Source: Alphaproteobacteria bacterium (GTDB lineage: Bacteria > Pseudomonadota > Alphaproteobacteria > Micavibrionales > Micavibrionaceae). From it: DNA of 64,000 nucleotides. Positions 1 to 10,118 of the stretch are shown piece by piece. The notes beneath the pieces are model-generated. The model was not told the origin of the DNA and made no database searches. It saw only the letters and a program-made list of their open reading frames with translations. The stretch lies in assembly GCA_016794145.1 (NCBI GenBank), contig JAEUKP010000017.1, forward strand, positions 1-64,000. The letters run 5' to 3'. Numbering within the stretch: position 1 is the stretch's first letter; every line of letters begins with the position of its first letter. Position numbers and translations under genes: made by a program.

Positions 1-350
<350 letters not shown>

Positions 351-417
351 TCACACGCAATGGCTTTAGCCATTCGTTAAAATCGCGCGCAGTGGTAAAT
401 CCACTTCGCAAGTGTGA
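351..417 (+). other. 23S-5S spacer processing structure
   Basis: The spacer can fold into a three-stem structure. TCACAC at 351-356 pairs with GTGTGA at 412-417. Inside are two hairpins: AATGGC/GCCATT (359-374, loop TTTA) and AGTGG/CCACT (391-405). Such a closed stem between 23S and 5S is the usual substrate for RNase III during pre-rRNA maturation; that role is inferred from position. The remaining spacer to 500 holds no tRNA. Confidence 0.5.
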
Positions 418-500
418 TGTTTAAAGCTCACTTTAACTGCAGTCTAGATAAAAAGAATTTTAAAACCTATTAAATCAAGTTTGTTGTCTGTTCTTTGATG

Positions 501-618
501 ACCTGGTGGTTTTACCAAGGGTGAAACACGCCATCCCATCCCGAACTGGACTGTGAAAAACCTTCGGGCCGATTGTACTATGTCTTAAGATATGGGAGAG
601 TAGGTCACTGCCAGGTCT
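501..618 (+). rRNA. 5S ribosomal RNA
   Basis: The 5' strand CCTGGTGGTTTTACCAAGGG pairs terminally with CACTGCCAGGTCTT, and the conserved loop CCATCCCATCCCGAACTGG and the helix IV/V segment GATATGGGAGAGTAGGTC are in the right places. It is about 118 nt, the expected 5S length, and lies about 150 nt after 23S in the normal operon order. Confidence 0.95.
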
Positions 619-672
619 TCTAAGCACAGATAGCACAGTGTTTATTCAAATATCACAGATTGTTCCAAATGA

Positions 673-697
673 CCCTGCTGCAAAGCAGGGTTTTTTG
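673..697 (+). terminator. Rho-independent terminator of the rRNA operon
   Basis: A perfect 7-bp stem CCCTGCT/AGCAGGG (673-679 and 684-690) with a GCAA tetraloop is followed at once by a T run. It lies 55 nt after 5S and closes the rRNA operon. No tRNA lies between 5S and the terminator. Confidence 0.9.
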
Positions 698-765
698 TTG
701 ATTTTTAGATATGATTTTTTAGAAAGACGTATTCAAAAGATTTTCCCTGTAGAGTTTTCTCCGTT

Positions 766-827
766 TATGCAAGTGAGATTGGGGCTTTTGCCGCAATGAC
801 GAATTCATATTTTAAATTACTATATTA
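766..827. repeat. Palindromic-element family member (partial copy)
   Basis: This AT-rich stretch holds a 15-mer (766-780) that is the exact reverse complement of 51159-51173, then CCGCAATGAC (791-800), then a segment (795-827) nearly identical to 51198-51230, sharing AATGACGAATTC and TATTTTAAATTACT. The two loci are 50 kb apart and both intergenic, so this is a dispersed repeat. The rest of 698-969 holds no gene; it must include the promoter of the chemoreceptor gene, which I cannot place confidently. Confidence 0.75.
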
Positions 828-969
828 TCATCTGGTTAGGCTATAATATAAAGTGAAATTTTGATTTTGCTATTTAGTTCTTTGTTAATGCTGGTACAAT
901 AGAATCAAAATCTGTTGTTTGATTTTAAACAAATAAAAATTTTTCTACCCGCTATCAGAGAGAGTTCAT

Positions 970-3126
970 ATGTCCCTTCAAAATATTAAATTAGCAATTA
1001 AAACCCCGGCTATTATGCTTCTTCTTGCAATCCTGAATGTTGCAATCATGAGTGCAGTTACAATACATTTTTCTATACAGGCAGCAGAAAAGCAGTCTAT
1101 TCAGAAGCTTGAGGCCGTGCGTGAGCAGTTGGTAAGATCTTTGGCTGAGTATTTTTCTGATATACGGGTAGATCTTCTTTTGAACGCGAAATCTGAAACA
1201 ACCTTGTCTGCATTGAAAGATTTCCAGAGCTCATGGGATTTATTTACAGATGTTGATCAAACAGAGTATTTACAGAAAAAGTATATTGATGAGAATCAGA
1301 ATAAGCTTGGTGAAAAACATCTTCTAGATTTTGCCCCTGACCATACCCAGTACAGCACTCATCATGCTGTTTATCATCAATGGTTTCGTGAAATTCTATT
1401 GTCACATCAATATTATGATATATTTATTATTAATGCTCGGGGGGATGTTCTCTATACTGTTTATAAAGAGCGTGACTTTGCAACCAATTTGATGAACGGA
1501 AAATGGAAAGAGAGTTCTCTTGCACATTTGTTCAGGGCTATTAAAGAAAAACCACTCGAAGGACAGGTTTACTTTGAAGACTTTAAACCCTATTCACCGA
1601 GTAACGATGTTCCCGCAGCCTTTTTGGGAACGGCTATTTTAAACCCTGAGACAAAGGAATTTATGGGGGCTTTTGTTTACCAAATGCCGATTGGTGAATT
1701 GAACAAGCATACATTTATCTCGAAACTTGTCGGAAAGACAATAGAGTCCCAACTGGTTGGACCAGATCATTTGCAAAGGAACGATCCTAATCCTGATGAT
1801 AATTTTGATCCGATTCTTAAAAATAAGGTCGATTCACCTTCTGTCATCAAGGCATTATCAGGGGAAACCGGTGCGGACTGGTCGAGAGATGGTGATCAGG
1901 AAACATTAAGCACCTATGTGCCATTTGATTTATATGGAACAAAAATGGCTTTTATGGTTGATATTTTTAAATCCGAGATCATGGAGGATGTTTATAACTC
2001 TATCCAAACAATTATTTTCGCGGCTTTGGGAATTTTGATTTTTGTTGCTTTGATTTCATATTTTTACTCAAAAAGCATTACAAATCCTATTAAAGCTCTC
2101 AGCTCTGTGATGACTTTGCTTGCAAACAAGGATTATTCGGTCACTGTTCCTTATCAAAATCGTGGGGATGAGATGGGCGACATGGCAAGATCTGTTGATG
2201 TTTTTAAACAAAACGGTCTTGCTGTTCAAAAATTGGAAAAAGAACAAGAGGCTTTGAAGTTAAAGGCAGAGGAAGATAAAAGAGACTCAATGAATATGCT
2301 TGCCAATGACTTTGATCAACGGACTTCTGGAATCATCAAATCTTTGGCGGCGGCAGCAACGCAAATGCAATCGGCGGCAGCCCAGATGACTTCAGCTTCG
2401 ACAAAAACAGCCCATGCATCAAAAATTGTATCTTCTGCGGCATCTGAGGCAGATAGCAATGTTCAGACAGTTGCTGCTGCAACTGAGGAATTATCTGCAT
2501 CAAGCTCTGAAATCGCACGTCAGATATCAAGTGTAGCAGAGAAATCTGCGCGTGCATCTGGTGAAGCACAAAGAACAAGTGAGCAAGTTTCAGAGTTGAA
2601 TGTTCTTGCCGATTCGATTGGAGATGTTATCGGTGCAATTAAAGAAATTGCAGAGCAGACCAATTTGTTAGCTTTAAACGCAACCATTGAGGCTGCACGG
2701 GCTGGTGAAGCCGGGAAGGGTTTTGCTGTGGTTGCTGATGAGGTTAAAAAATTGGCAACCGAAACGGCCAATAAAACAATCCAGATTGATGAACGTGTTG
2801 GTCGAATTCAGTCTGCTATCCGTGCAACCGTTGATGCCGTTGGTCGTATTATCAGCGATGTCCAGGATATTGATCATTCAACATCCACCGTTGCAAGTGC
2901 TGTTGAGGAACAAAATGCAGCAACATCTGAAATAGGACGCAACGTATCCGAGGCATCAAGCGGAACACAACAGGTTGCAGAGAATATTATAGATGTTCAA
3001 CGGAGTGCAGAGGAAACAGGGGAGACAGCCAGTAGCCTGAATGCGGCAGCAAATGAACTGGCCGAGATTGCTGAGAATTTACAGGAACAGGTGTCTAAGT
3101 TTTTGGATGAAATTCGGGAGGCCTAG
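970..3126 (+). CDS. Methyl-accepting chemotaxis protein
   Basis: A transmembrane chemoreceptor that would sense a periplasmic ligand and control CheA at the cell pole. It is 718 aa. Membrane segment 1 is at about 13-36, a periplasmic Cache-like sensor domain spans about 37-345 (note [18 protein letters not shown]), and membrane segment 2 is at about 346-366. A HAMP domain follows, then a long coiled-coil signalling domain with the hallmark hairpin tip [18 protein letters not shown] near residue 562. The start is preceded by a purine-rich GAGAGAG at 8-nt spacing. It stands alone between the rRNA terminator and a bidirectional terminator, so it is probably monocistronic. The ligand cannot be predicted. 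Confidence 0.95.
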   Translation: MSLQNIKLAIKTPAIMLLLAILNVAIMSAVTIHFSIQAAEKQSIQKLEAVREQLVRSLAEYFSDIRVDLLLNAKSETTLSALKDFQSSWDLFTDVDQTEYLQKKYIDENQNKLGEKHLLDFAPDHTQYSTHHAVYHQWFREILLSHQYYDIFIINARGDVLYTVYKERDFATNLMNGKWKESSLAHLFRAIKEKPLEGQVYFEDFKPYSPSNDVPAAFLGTAILNPETKEFMGAFVYQMPIGELNKHTFISKLVGKTIESQLVGPDHLQRNDPNPDDNFDPILKNKVDSPSVIKALSGETGADWSRDGDQETLSTYVPFDLYGTKMAFMVDIFKSEIMEDVYNSIQTIIFAALGILIFVALISYFYSKSITNPIKALSSVMTLLANKDYSVTVPYQNRGDEMGDMARSVDVFKQNGLAVQKLEKEQEALKLKAEEDKRDSMNMLANDFDQRTSGIIKSLAAAATQMQSAAAQMTSASTKTAHASKIVSSAASEADSNVQTVAAATEELSASSSEIARQISSVAEKSARASGEAQRTSEQVSELNVLADSIGDVIGAIKEIAEQTNLLALNATIEAARAGEAGKGFAVVADEVKKLATETANKTIQIDERVGRIQSAIRATVDAVGRIISDVQDIDHSTSTVASAVEEQNAATSEIGRNVSEASSGTQQVAENIIDVQRSAEETGETASSLNAAANELAEIAENLQEQVSKFLDEIREA

Positions 3127-3213
3127 GAAAAACAATGCGTAGGAAGGGTAAAATTCTTCCAATCTGCAATTGACTCAAGATACAAGGGACCAAATTCCCA
3201 GATAAAAGACGAT

Positions 3214-3248
3214 AAAAAAGCAGGCAATTTATGATTGCCTGCTTTTTT
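3214..3248. terminator. Bidirectional terminator between MCP gene and tig
   Basis: A perfect 15-bp inverted repeat (3214-3228 and 3234-3248, loop TTATG) starts with A6 and ends with T6, so it works as an intrinsic terminator in both directions. It sits between two convergent genes. Confidence 0.9.
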
Positions 3249-3331
3249 GATTTGAATATGATCTTTTCAAAGGATCCGAGTTAAGTGGAACTTACCCAAA
3301 TCATATTGTGGAATAACTTGTTACTCGATTT

Positions 3332-4708
3332 TTACTCGGCTTTCTTTTTAGCAGATGCTTTTTTCTTTGGCTTTTCTGCTGTAGGCAATGATTCTTCACC
3401 CTCTTCTGCTGTTAGATCATCAATCGATACTTCTTTTTCTGTTACTGTTGCCTTTGTAAGGATAAAGTCGATCACCTTGTCTTCATAGATTGGCGCACGG
3501 AAAGATTCGATAACCTGAGGATTTTTCGAATAGAACTCGAGTACCTGCTGCTCCTGACCCGGGAATTTACGGGCTTCTGCATAAATGGCTTTGTACAACT
3601 CTTCTTGTTGAACCTCTATTTTATTTGCACGCCCAATTTCAGCAAGGACAAGGCCTAACCGGACCCGACGTTCTGCGATCGGTTTCAAGTCATCCTTATC
3701 GGCCTGGGTAATCTCTTCACCGGCCTGTTTTTTTTCTTGTTCCATTTGTTTGACAATTGAATCATATTCCATGTCAACCATGCCTTTTGGTAACTCAAAA
3801 GAGTGATGTGAGTCCAAAACATCAAGCAGTCCACGTTTCAACCGCAAGCGCGACAATTGTGCGTAATCTTCTGCAATATTCTTAACGACGGCATCTTTTA
3901 GTGTGTCGATGTTTTCAAATCCCAGTTTCTCGGCCAAAGCGTTATCAATCTGTGTTTCAGCGGCCTCACGGATTTCTTTGATATCAACATGAAATATAGC
4001 AGGTTTCCCGGCTAATTCATTCACACCATAATCTGCGGGGAATGTCACATCAACATGAGCATGGCCCCCGACTTTCTGTCCGACCAGTTGATCTTCAAAT
4101 CCGGGGATAAGCTGACCACTTCCCAACTCTACATTCATGTCTTTCCCGGACATTCCAGGAAGGCTGACACCTTCTTTGGTTTGGCCATTAAAGTCGACCA
4201 CAACAACATCACCAAGTTTTGCTGCGCGATCAGATTCAACTTTGACAAAATTACGATTGCTTTTTGCAACACGATCCAAAGTTTCTTGGACAACTTTATC
4301 TTCGACCTTCGCAACTGGTTTTTCAATGTCCACCTTCGACAGATCCATGACTTCGAATGTTGGAAGAACTTCAACAGTCATCGTATAAACAAGATCCTTG
4401 CCTTCGTCGAATGACTCACCATCCTTGAGGGCGATTTTTGGTTGCATCGCGGGACGAATATCCTGTTCACGCAAAGCGTTCGCCATGCTGTCCTGAACGG
4501 TTTTATCGAGAACTTCACCCAAGATCATACGACCATAATTCTTTTTCAAAATTGGCATAGGGATTTTGCCTGGACGGAAACCGGGAATCTTTGCTTTTTG
4601 ACCATAAATCACCAATTGTGCTTCAACATTTTTTAAAATGGTCGCTGCAGGAACAGTCACCTCTAATTCACGTGTTAGGCCATCTTGTTTTAATACGGAT
4701 ACTTTCAT
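3332..4708 (-). CDS. tig: Trigger factor, ribosome-associated chaperone
   Basis: Binds the ribosome at L23 near the tunnel exit and shields nascent chains; it also has peptidyl-prolyl isomerase activity. It is 458 aa, near the family norm. The ribosome-docking signature GFRPGKIP is at residues 43-50. A FKBP-type isomerase domain spans roughly 160-245 (GDVVVVDFNGQ through FPADYGV), followed by the helical C-terminal arms and a lysine-rich tail. tRNA-Leu(UAG) lies 29 nt upstream on the same strand, so processing from a shared transcript is possible. The expected clpP-clpX-lon neighbours are not present downstream. Confidence 0.97.
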   Translation of the reverse strand: MKVSVLKQDGLTRELEVTVPAATILKNVEAQLVIYGQKAKIPGFRPGKIPMPILKKNYGRMILGEVLDKTVQDSMANALREQDIRPAMQPKIALKDGESFDEGKDLVYTMTVEVLPTFEVMDLSKVDIEKPVAKVEDKVVQETLDRVAKSNRNFVKVESDRAAKLGDVVVVDFNGQTKEGVSLPGMSGKDMNVELGSGQLIPGFEDQLVGQKVGGHAHVDVTFPADYGVNELAGKPAIFHVDIKEIREAAETQIDNALAEKLGFENIDTLKDAVVKNIAEDYAQLSRLRLKRGLLDVLDSHHSFELPKGMVDMEYDSIVKQMEQEKKQAGEEITQADKDDLKPIAERRVRLGLVLAEIGRANKIEVQQEELYKAIYAEARKFPGQEQQVLEFYSKNPQVIESFRAPIYEDKVIDFILTKATVTEKEVSIDDLTAEEGEESLPTAEKPKKKASAKKKAE

Positions 4709-4737
4709 CTTTTAAAAATCACTTTCTATATAAAAAA

Positions 4738-4822
4738 TGGTGCGGGCGAAGGGACTTGAACCCCCATGACCGAAGTCGCTAGATCCTAAGTCTAGTGCGT
4801 CTACCAATTTCGCCACGCCCGC
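4738..4822 (-). tRNA. tRNA-Leu (anticodon UAG)
   Basis: The minus strand folds into a class II tRNA with acceptor GCGGGCG/CGCCCGC, discriminator A and an encoded CCA. The anticodon stem CTAGA/TCTAG holds loop CTTAGGA, anticodon TAG. The long variable arm and the GGTTCAAGTCC T-arm fit leucine. It lies directly upstream of tig. Confidence 0.97.
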
Positions 4823-5002
4823 AGCATATTTGGTAGCCTTTTACAGGTGCGTCGTTTTACCGTAGATTGTAGCGTCTGCCAAGGAAAATTTCGACTGAAT
4901 ATTTACCATATATTAATGCCATTGCATTTTTATATGATTCCCTATAAAAAGAGCGCGTTTGAATAAAAAACTGATACTAAAAAAAACTGACTAGGAAAAT
5001 AC

Positions 5003-5221
5003 ATGTCAAAAGAAGATCTAATTGAGTTTAAAGGCGTGATCAGCGAAGTTCTACCCAACGCGATGTTTCGGGTAAAGCTGGAAAATGATCATGAGATTCT
5101 GGCGCACACGGCTGGAAAAATGCGTAAAAACCGGATTCGTGTTTTGCAAGGAGATAAGGTTGTTGTTGAAATGACTCCTTACGACCTGACCAAAGGTCGG
5201 ATTATTTTCCGTGAAAAATAA
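5003..5221 (+). CDS. infA: Translation initiation factor IF-1
   Basis: A 72-aa OB-fold protein that binds the ribosomal A site during initiation. The full family pattern is present: [19 protein letters not shown] at the start, [17 protein letters not shown] in the middle, and the YDLTKGRI ending. Length is exactly typical. An AGGA-like site lies just upstream. It is not followed by maf/rne as in many relatives; instead a G+C-rich spacer with small inverted repeats (such as AGGCCCT/AGGGCCT near 5340-5365) leads to a convergent tRNA gene. Confidence 0.98.
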   Translation: MSKEDLIEFKGVISEVLPNAMFRVKLENDHEILAHTAGKMRKNRIRVLQGDKVVVEMTPYDLTKGRIIFREK

Positions 5222-5408
5222 GATAAGAATCCCGCGCTTTCGAGGCCCCCGTATGTGGGGCTTCGCTATATCAGGTCTCTGTTTGTCTTGCCCCTAAAGG
5301 AAAGACCTGTAGGAAAGCGATGGGCAGAAGAAAGGCTTTCAGGCCCTAACCATTTTCAGGGCCTAACCATGTCGATAACTATGTCGATCTTGGGGATGTC
5401 GAGAAAAA

Positions 5409-5495
5409 TGGTGCCCTCAAGAAGACTCGAACTTCCACGTCCTTACGAACACAAATACCTGAAACTTGCGCGTCTACCAATTCCGCCATGAGGGC
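5409..5495 (-). tRNA. tRNA-Leu (anticodon CAG)
   Basis: Read on the minus strand, acceptor GCCCTCA/TGAGGGC, discriminator A and encoded CCA close a class II tRNA with a long variable arm. The anticodon stem CAAGT/ATTTG holds loop TTCAGGT, anticodon CAG. This is the second leucine tRNA within 700 bp; the two differ enough not to be a recent duplicate. Confidence 0.96.
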
Positions 5496-5667
5496 AACCC
5501 AAAGAAGATATTTTGGTAACTGCGGGAAGCTTTACCTTAGTCGGAAAGACTTGTCAAATATCTTTGAGAACAGAGAATATCTGAAGATCTCTTTTTTTGT
5601 CTTTTCTTTTGTAAGAAATCTGTAATCATATTGTGGCACAATAAAACAAAGTCTTCCCAATGACCTT

Positions 5668-5688
5668 ATGAACCTTTTGATGAACCTT
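5668..5688. repeat. Short tandem duplication, 12-bp period
   Basis: ATGAACCTT occurs at 5668-5676 and again at 5680-5688 with a 12-bp period, just upstream of the response regulator gene. It matches the many short tandem duplications in this window. Confidence 0.6.
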
Positions 5689-5709
5689 GGAAACATGCCG
5701 GATTAAATT

Positions 5710-6534
5710 ATGAAAATACTTATCATCGATAATGATGTCGTTACGGCCAATTTGTTGAAATCTCGACTGTTACCCTTGGGGCATATTGTTGAAACAACAG
5801 AAAGAACAGAAAAAACAGAGAAAATCGTTTCAGATGGGTGGGATGTTATCTTTTTTGATCCGTCACCTATTACAACTTTAAAGCCAATTGCGCTGAATTT
5901 CCGGCATATCAATCAGCGTGGTGTTTTCATGATTTTGATGTCCCAAACACTTGGGTTTCAGGATGCTCTTGTATCTGGGTTTAATGATTTCATGCCAAAA
6001 CCCGTTGATATGAACGGTATGTTGGACAAAATTGAGAATGCCCATCGTTTGATGAGCCTTCAAAAACATCTTTGCAATGAAAAAGAGGATTTCCCAAGTG
6101 CAGGTGGTGTGATTGCAAAATCAGCCTTCAATCAGCTTTTCCTCTCGTCTATGGATCGTGCCGATCGTTACGGGGAGGTTTCTCATATCATTTTCATTAC
6201 CATTGATAATTATACTCAGATTATCAGTGAGGCTGGCGCGTATGATGCAAAAATAGTATCCGCAAAGACTGCCCATCATTTGGTTCGTTTGAGACGCCAA
6301 TCTGACATTATTGCGCAGATCAAAGAGAACGAGTACGCTTTACTCCTGCTTCGTCCTATGACAGAATCAGAGCCAGTAGAAGCCGCCCATCGTTTTGCAG
6401 AATCTTTGTCCAAATGCACCGATCTTCCATACGACGCCCAGAAACCTATCAATATATGTGTCTTCCTGATGCGCTTGCCAACAGGAGAAATAGGGGTCAA
6501 GCATCGGATGGCTGTTTATCAAAAGCAAGCCTGA
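5710..6534 (+). CDS. Response regulator with degenerate GGDEF domain
   Basis: The 274-aa protein has an N-terminal receiver domain (about 1-115) with acidic residues at the IDND start, candidate phospho-acceptor Asp50 in VIFFDPSP, and the conserved Lys97 in MPKPVD. The C-terminal half resembles a diguanylate cyclase: RADRYGE near 150, then RQSDIIAQI at 196-204 directly before KENEY (205-209), exactly where GGDEF should stand. The catalytic motif is therefore lost and cyclase activity is unlikely; binding of a nucleotide or a partner is a possible replacement role. Its 3' end overlaps the next gene by up to 79 nt and rsh follows. Confidence 0.8.
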   Translation: MKILIIDNDVVTANLLKSRLLPLGHIVETTERTEKTEKIVSDGWDVIFFDPSPITTLKPIALNFRHINQRGVFMILMSQTLGFQDALVSGFNDFMPKPVDMNGMLDKIENAHRLMSLQKHLCNEKEDFPSAGGVIAKSAFNQLFLSSMDRADRYGEVSHIIFITIDNYTQIISEAGAYDAKIVSAKTAHHLVRLRRQSDIIAQIKENEYALLLLRPMTESEPVEAAHRFAESLSKCTDLPYDAQKPINICVFLMRLPTGEIGVKHRMAVYQKQA

Positions 6535-6890
6535 TTGCGTGTTTGGCAGTCTTTCTCTTTTCTCTTTCTTCCTGTACAGACGGCCCTGTTAAACCCCGTC
6601 CAGGGGTATTGGAAGCCAAATCATGCATGGCCCATATTGGGCAATCTGCCCCCCAATTTGAAAGCTTTATCATTCAAAGCTGTACAAATACGGGGGTCTG
6701 GATGGTTGATGAGCATGACAGAACATCTGATGAGAAGATCGCGGTTTATGACTTTGTAAACCGTGAATACTGGGCCCCACAGGTCACGGCAGACCCAATT
6801 CCCATTGATATGATGGGGGATGCCGAGAAAATCGAGTTTTTGGCTTTACAAAGAAATTTGAATAAGGCCTTATTAGATAAGGGGAAATAA
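6456..6890 (+). CDS. Putative lipoprotein, unknown function
   Basis: An unrecognised exported protein of about 144 aa. Positive charges (NRRNRG, K) precede a hydrophobic stretch SLIACLAVFLFSLSSC whose end, LSSC, is a lipobox; the rest (about 105 aa) would be periplasmic and membrane-anchored. It has three further Cys residues. The start is uncertain: ATG at 6456 is the nearest in-frame ATG to the signal sequence, and an earlier one exists at 6414. Either start makes the gene overlap the preceding regulator gene, which suggests translational coupling. rsh starts 27 nt downstream. Confidence 0.6.
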   Translation: MCLPDALANRRNRGQASDGCLSKASLIACLAVFLFSLSSCTDGPVKPRPGVLEAKSCMAHIGQSAPQFESFIIQSCTNTGVWMVDEHDRTSDEKIAVYDFVNREYWAPQVTADPIPIDMMGDAEKIEFLALQRNLNKALLDKGK

Positions 6891-6917
6891 TTCATCATTT
6901 TAACAAAATAGATACTT

Positions 6918-9146
6918 ATGAATGATAATGGTAAGCCGATGATGACCCAAATGACCCCGACACTCCCGCAGGCAGATGCGCTGATCCAGCAAATGAAATC
7001 TTATGATCCTGATTTCAATCAAAAATTGGTTGAAAAAGCGATTGAATTTGCGCGCGTTATGCATGATGGGCAAGTCAGATCATCCGGTGAACCGTATTAC
7101 ACACATCCGGTTGAGGTTGCCGGTATTCTGGCTGAAATGAAAATGGATACAGCCACAATTATCACCGCGATCCTGCATGATACCTTGGAAGATACAAAAG
7201 CCACAAGCGAGGATTTAGAAAAACAATTCTCTGCCGAGGTTTCGATGCTGGTGAATGGCGTCAGCAAATTGACAAAAATAGAAAGCCAGACAGTCGAAGG
7301 GAAACAAGCGGAAAACTTTCGCAAACTGTTATTGGCGATGTCCGAAGATATCCGGGTTTTATTGGTCAAACTTGCAGATAGACTGCATAACATGCGGACG
7401 CTCCACTATATTCAAAAACCTGAAAAACGATACCGCATCGCACGTGAAACAATGGATATTTATGTGCCCTTGGCTGAGCGGGTTGGTGTTCATAAAATCA
7501 AAGAAGAATTAGAAGACCTTGCATTCAATTATATGAATCCAGAGGCGCGAGACAGCATTACGAATCGTCTTTCGTTCTTGCGCCAGGAAGGCAGCGATCT
7601 GGTTGATATTATTATTGCGGAGCTTAATAAAATTATTCAAGAGGCTGGCATTCGCGGAGAAGTCACGGGCCGTGAAAAAACGCGGTACTCCATCTGGAAA
7701 AAAATGCAGCGAAAAAATATTTCGTTCGAACAATTATCAGATATCATGGCTTTTCGTATCGGGGTTGAGAATGTTGCGGAATGTTATCATGCTCTGGGGA
7801 TTATCCATTCCCACTATCCTGTTGTTCCGGGGAGGTTCAAAGATTTTATTTCAACACCGAAACCAAATGGCTATCGATCCCTTCATACGACAGTCATCGG
7901 GCCAAAAAACCACCGTATTGAGATACAGATTAGAACCCATCAAATGCATGCTGAGGCCGATCTGGGTGTTGCTGCACACTGGTCATACAAACAGGGGGGG
8001 GAGGCGATAGGGGCGCAGGCAGATGCAAAGAAATACCGCTGGCTACGTGAGCTCCTCGATATTCTTGAGCAGGATCAGAGACCTGAGGATTTTTGGGAAA
8101 ATACCAAACTCGAACTTTTCCAAGAACATGTTTTTGCTTTTACGCCAAAAGGCGATTTATTTGAACTTCCATCTGGATCAACCCCTATTGACTTTGCATA
8201 TGCGATCCATTCTGACGTTGGAAACAGATGCATCGGTGCAAAAATTAACGGTCGGATTGCCCCTCTTAATACAAAATTGCAAAACGGTGATCAGGTAGAG
8301 GTTGTTACAGCCAAAACGCAGAACCCATCCCCGACATGGGAACGCTTTGTTGTAACGGGCAAGGCCAGGTCCCATATTCGCCGTTTTATCAGACAGCAAC
8401 AGCGGACAGAATATATCACTCTTGGAAGGGCAATGTTACAAAAGGTCTTTAAGACAGAAGGATATGAATTTACTGAAAAGGCTGTCTCAGGCATTATTGA
8501 CCAATATCGCGACTGTAAAGATGTTGAGGATATCTTTGCAGGGATCGGCGCAGGAAATATTGTTGCCCGTGATGTCTTCCGGTCAATTTTCCCTGCGCAT
8601 AAAACAGAGGGAGAAACAGGAAAACAGATCCATAGCCCGGAAGATATTGTTTCCCTCCGCTCTCAAAATCATGATCGTTCTGGGAAAACGCAACCCATGC
8701 CCATCAAAGGTCTTATTCCTGGAATGGCGGTTCATTTTGCTAGATGTTGCCACCCCTTGCCAGGGGATCGTATTGTCGGGATCGTTACAACAGGAAAAGG
8801 GGTAACCATTCATACGATTGACTGTGAAACACTCGAACAATTTGCAGATACGCCAGAACGATGGATTGATGTCTCTTGGGGGGAGGGAACTGATGGTGCG
8901 GAATCGCGGGTTGGCAGATTAATCATTACCATTAATAATCAACCGGGAGCATTAGGGACGATTTCGACCGTTATCGGGAAAAGTGGTGGAAATATCACAA
9001 ATCTAAAAATCACAAGTCGCAGCACAGATTTTTGGGATATGTATCTTGATGTGTCGGTCACAGATACAAAACATCTGAACAACATTGTTGCGGCCCTTCG
9101 TGCAACCCCCCAAATTGTTAGTGTTGAACGCGCACGCGGAAGGTAG
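6918..9146 (+). CDS. rsh: Bifunctional (p)ppGpp synthase/hydrolase (Rsh)
   Basis: Makes and degrades the stringent-response alarmone (p)ppGpp in the cytoplasm. It is 742 aa with the standard order: HD hydrolase (His63, His87-Asp88, Glu91-Asp92, then KLADRLHNMRT), synthetase (GREKTRYSIWKKM, then RFKD near 305-308, YRSLHT, EIQIRT), TGS domain (about 395-455) and a C-terminal ACT domain (about 665-742). The RFKD motif is the form found in bifunctional enzymes, and the HD residues are intact, so both activities are expected. It lies between the lipoprotein gene and a DUF2062 gene. Confidence 0.97.
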   Translation: MNDNGKPMMTQMTPTLPQADALIQQMKSYDPDFNQKLVEKAIEFARVMHDGQVRSSGEPYYTHPVEVAGILAEMKMDTATIITAILHDTLEDTKATSEDLEKQFSAEVSMLVNGVSKLTKIESQTVEGKQAENFRKLLLAMSEDIRVLLVKLADRLHNMRTLHYIQKPEKRYRIARETMDIYVPLAERVGVHKIKEELEDLAFNYMNPEARDSITNRLSFLRQEGSDLVDIIIAELNKIIQEAGIRGEVTGREKTRYSIWKKMQRKNISFEQLSDIMAFRIGVENVAECYHALGIIHSHYPVVPGRFKDFISTPKPNGYRSLHTTVIGPKNHRIEIQIRTHQMHAEADLGVAAHWSYKQGGEAIGAQADAKKYRWLRELLDILEQDQRPEDFWENTKLELFQEHVFAFTPKGDLFELPSGSTPIDFAYAIHSDVGNRCIGAKINGRIAPLNTKLQNGDQVEVVTAKTQNPSPTWERFVVTGKARSHIRRFIRQQQRTEYITLGRAMLQKVFKTEGYEFTEKAVSGIIDQYRDCKDVEDIFAGIGAGNIVARDVFRSIFPAHKTEGETGKQIHSPEDIVSLRSQNHDRSGKTQPMPIKGLIPGMAVHFARCCHPLPGDRIVGIVTTGKGVTIHTIDCETLEQFADTPERWIDVSWGEGTDGAESRVGRLIITINNQPGALGTISTVIGKSGGNITNLKITSRSTDFWDMYLDVSVTDTKHLNNIVAALRATPQIVSVERARGR

Positions 9147-9159
9147 TACAAACGGCCCT

Positions 9160-9720
9160 ATGTTCCGAAGAAAGACACCACTGACACTGACTCAAAAATT
9201 AAAAGAGATCCTCTGGCCATCTATGGGGTGGGGGAGGACATGGCAATATGCGCAGTTGCGGCTGATCCGCATTCAGGCCTCAGCACGATCAATTGCAACG
9301 GGTTTTGCGTTTGGTGCATCGATATCCTTTACGCCATTGCCGGGAACCCACATTATTGGCGCGGCAGCACTCAGCGTGATCACACGTGGCAATGTTCTGG
9401 CGAGTCTTGGAGGAACACTGATTGGAACTCCCTGGACTTTTCCATTTATGTGGTGGGCGGCGTATAAAATCGGCGAAGCAAGCTTCCATGCTTTTGGAGG
9501 AGAGGTTGTTGATATGCCAGATGATATCACTTTAAAGTTTTTATGGGATGAGCTAGTCCATCATCCGATGGATCTGGTTGTGCCGTGGAGCATCGGGGGG
9601 ATTATTCTGATGGCCTTGTCATGGCCAGTATTCTACATTTTTTCTTACCGGATGGTTAGACGTTTACGGCATACACATAACCGACACCATCCACATGATC
9701 ATAAAAAGGTATCAAGATGA
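9160..9720 (+). CDS. DUF2062 family membrane protein
   Basis: A 186-aa protein with the DUF2062 pattern: a basic N-terminus, then [38 protein letters not shown], and a C-terminal membrane helix (about 140-165) before a His/Arg-rich tail. The function of the family is not known. I chose ATG 9160 because longer in-frame starts lie inside rsh. Its stop codon overlaps the acpS start (ATGA), so rsh, this gene and acpS probably form one operon. Confidence 0.8.
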   Translation: MFRRKTPLTLTQKLKEILWPSMGWGRTWQYAQLRLIRIQASARSIATGFAFGASISFTPLPGTHIIGAAALSVITRGNVLASLGGTLIGTPWTFPFMWWAAYKIGEASFHAFGGEVVDMPDDITLKFLWDELVHHPMDLVVPWSIGGIILMALSWPVFYIFSYRMVRRLRHTHNRHHPHDHKKVSR

Positions 9721-10118
9721 TCATCGGCATTGGAAATGACTTGGTTGATATTCGGCGGATTGAAAAAACGCTTGAAAGGTTCGGTGATCGATTCATTCAG
9801 CGTTGTTTTGCTCCTGAAGAAATCAGGCGAGCAGAGCGTAAACGGGCCTCTGGCCTTCATATCAACACCTATGCAAAACGGTTTGCTGCAAAAGAGGCTT
9901 GCTCTAAGGCCTTAGGCACAGGGTTTAGCAACGGGGTTTATTGGCATGATATTGTCGTGACCAACGATGACACTGGAAAGCCATCTTTACGGCTGACGAA
10001 CGGGGCCCTTGACCGACTTTTGTCTTTGATGCCTCCAGGGGCAAGGCCTATGATTCACTTGACCTTAACGGATGAACCCCCTTTGGCTCAGGCAATTGTT
10101 ATTATTGAATCGTTATAG
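9717..10118 (+). CDS. acpS: Holo-[acyl-carrier-protein] synthase
   Basis: Transfers 4'-phosphopantetheine from CoA to the serine of ACP, needed for fatty acid synthesis. It is 133 aa with both signature blocks: [13 protein letters not shown] at the N-terminus (Mg-binding Asp8) and [18 protein letters not shown] in the centre (catalytic Glu of KEA). It starts inside the stop of the upstream gene (ATGA). Its own TAG stop lies within the first bases of a palindromic repeat (10114-10232), so that element defines or preserves the 3' end. The lepB-rnc-era genes that often follow are absent. Confidence 0.96.
   Translation: MIIGIGNDLVDIRRIEKTLERFGDRFIQRCFAPEEIRRAERKRASGLHINTYAKRFAAKEACSKALGTGFSNGVYWHDIVVTNDDTGKPSLRLTNGALDRLLSLMPPGARPMIHLTLTDEPPLAQAIVIIESL

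Noticed and set aside
5255..5491. Plus-strand reading frame after infA
   Set aside because: It runs through the tRNA-Leu(CAG) gene on the other strand and is not protein-like.
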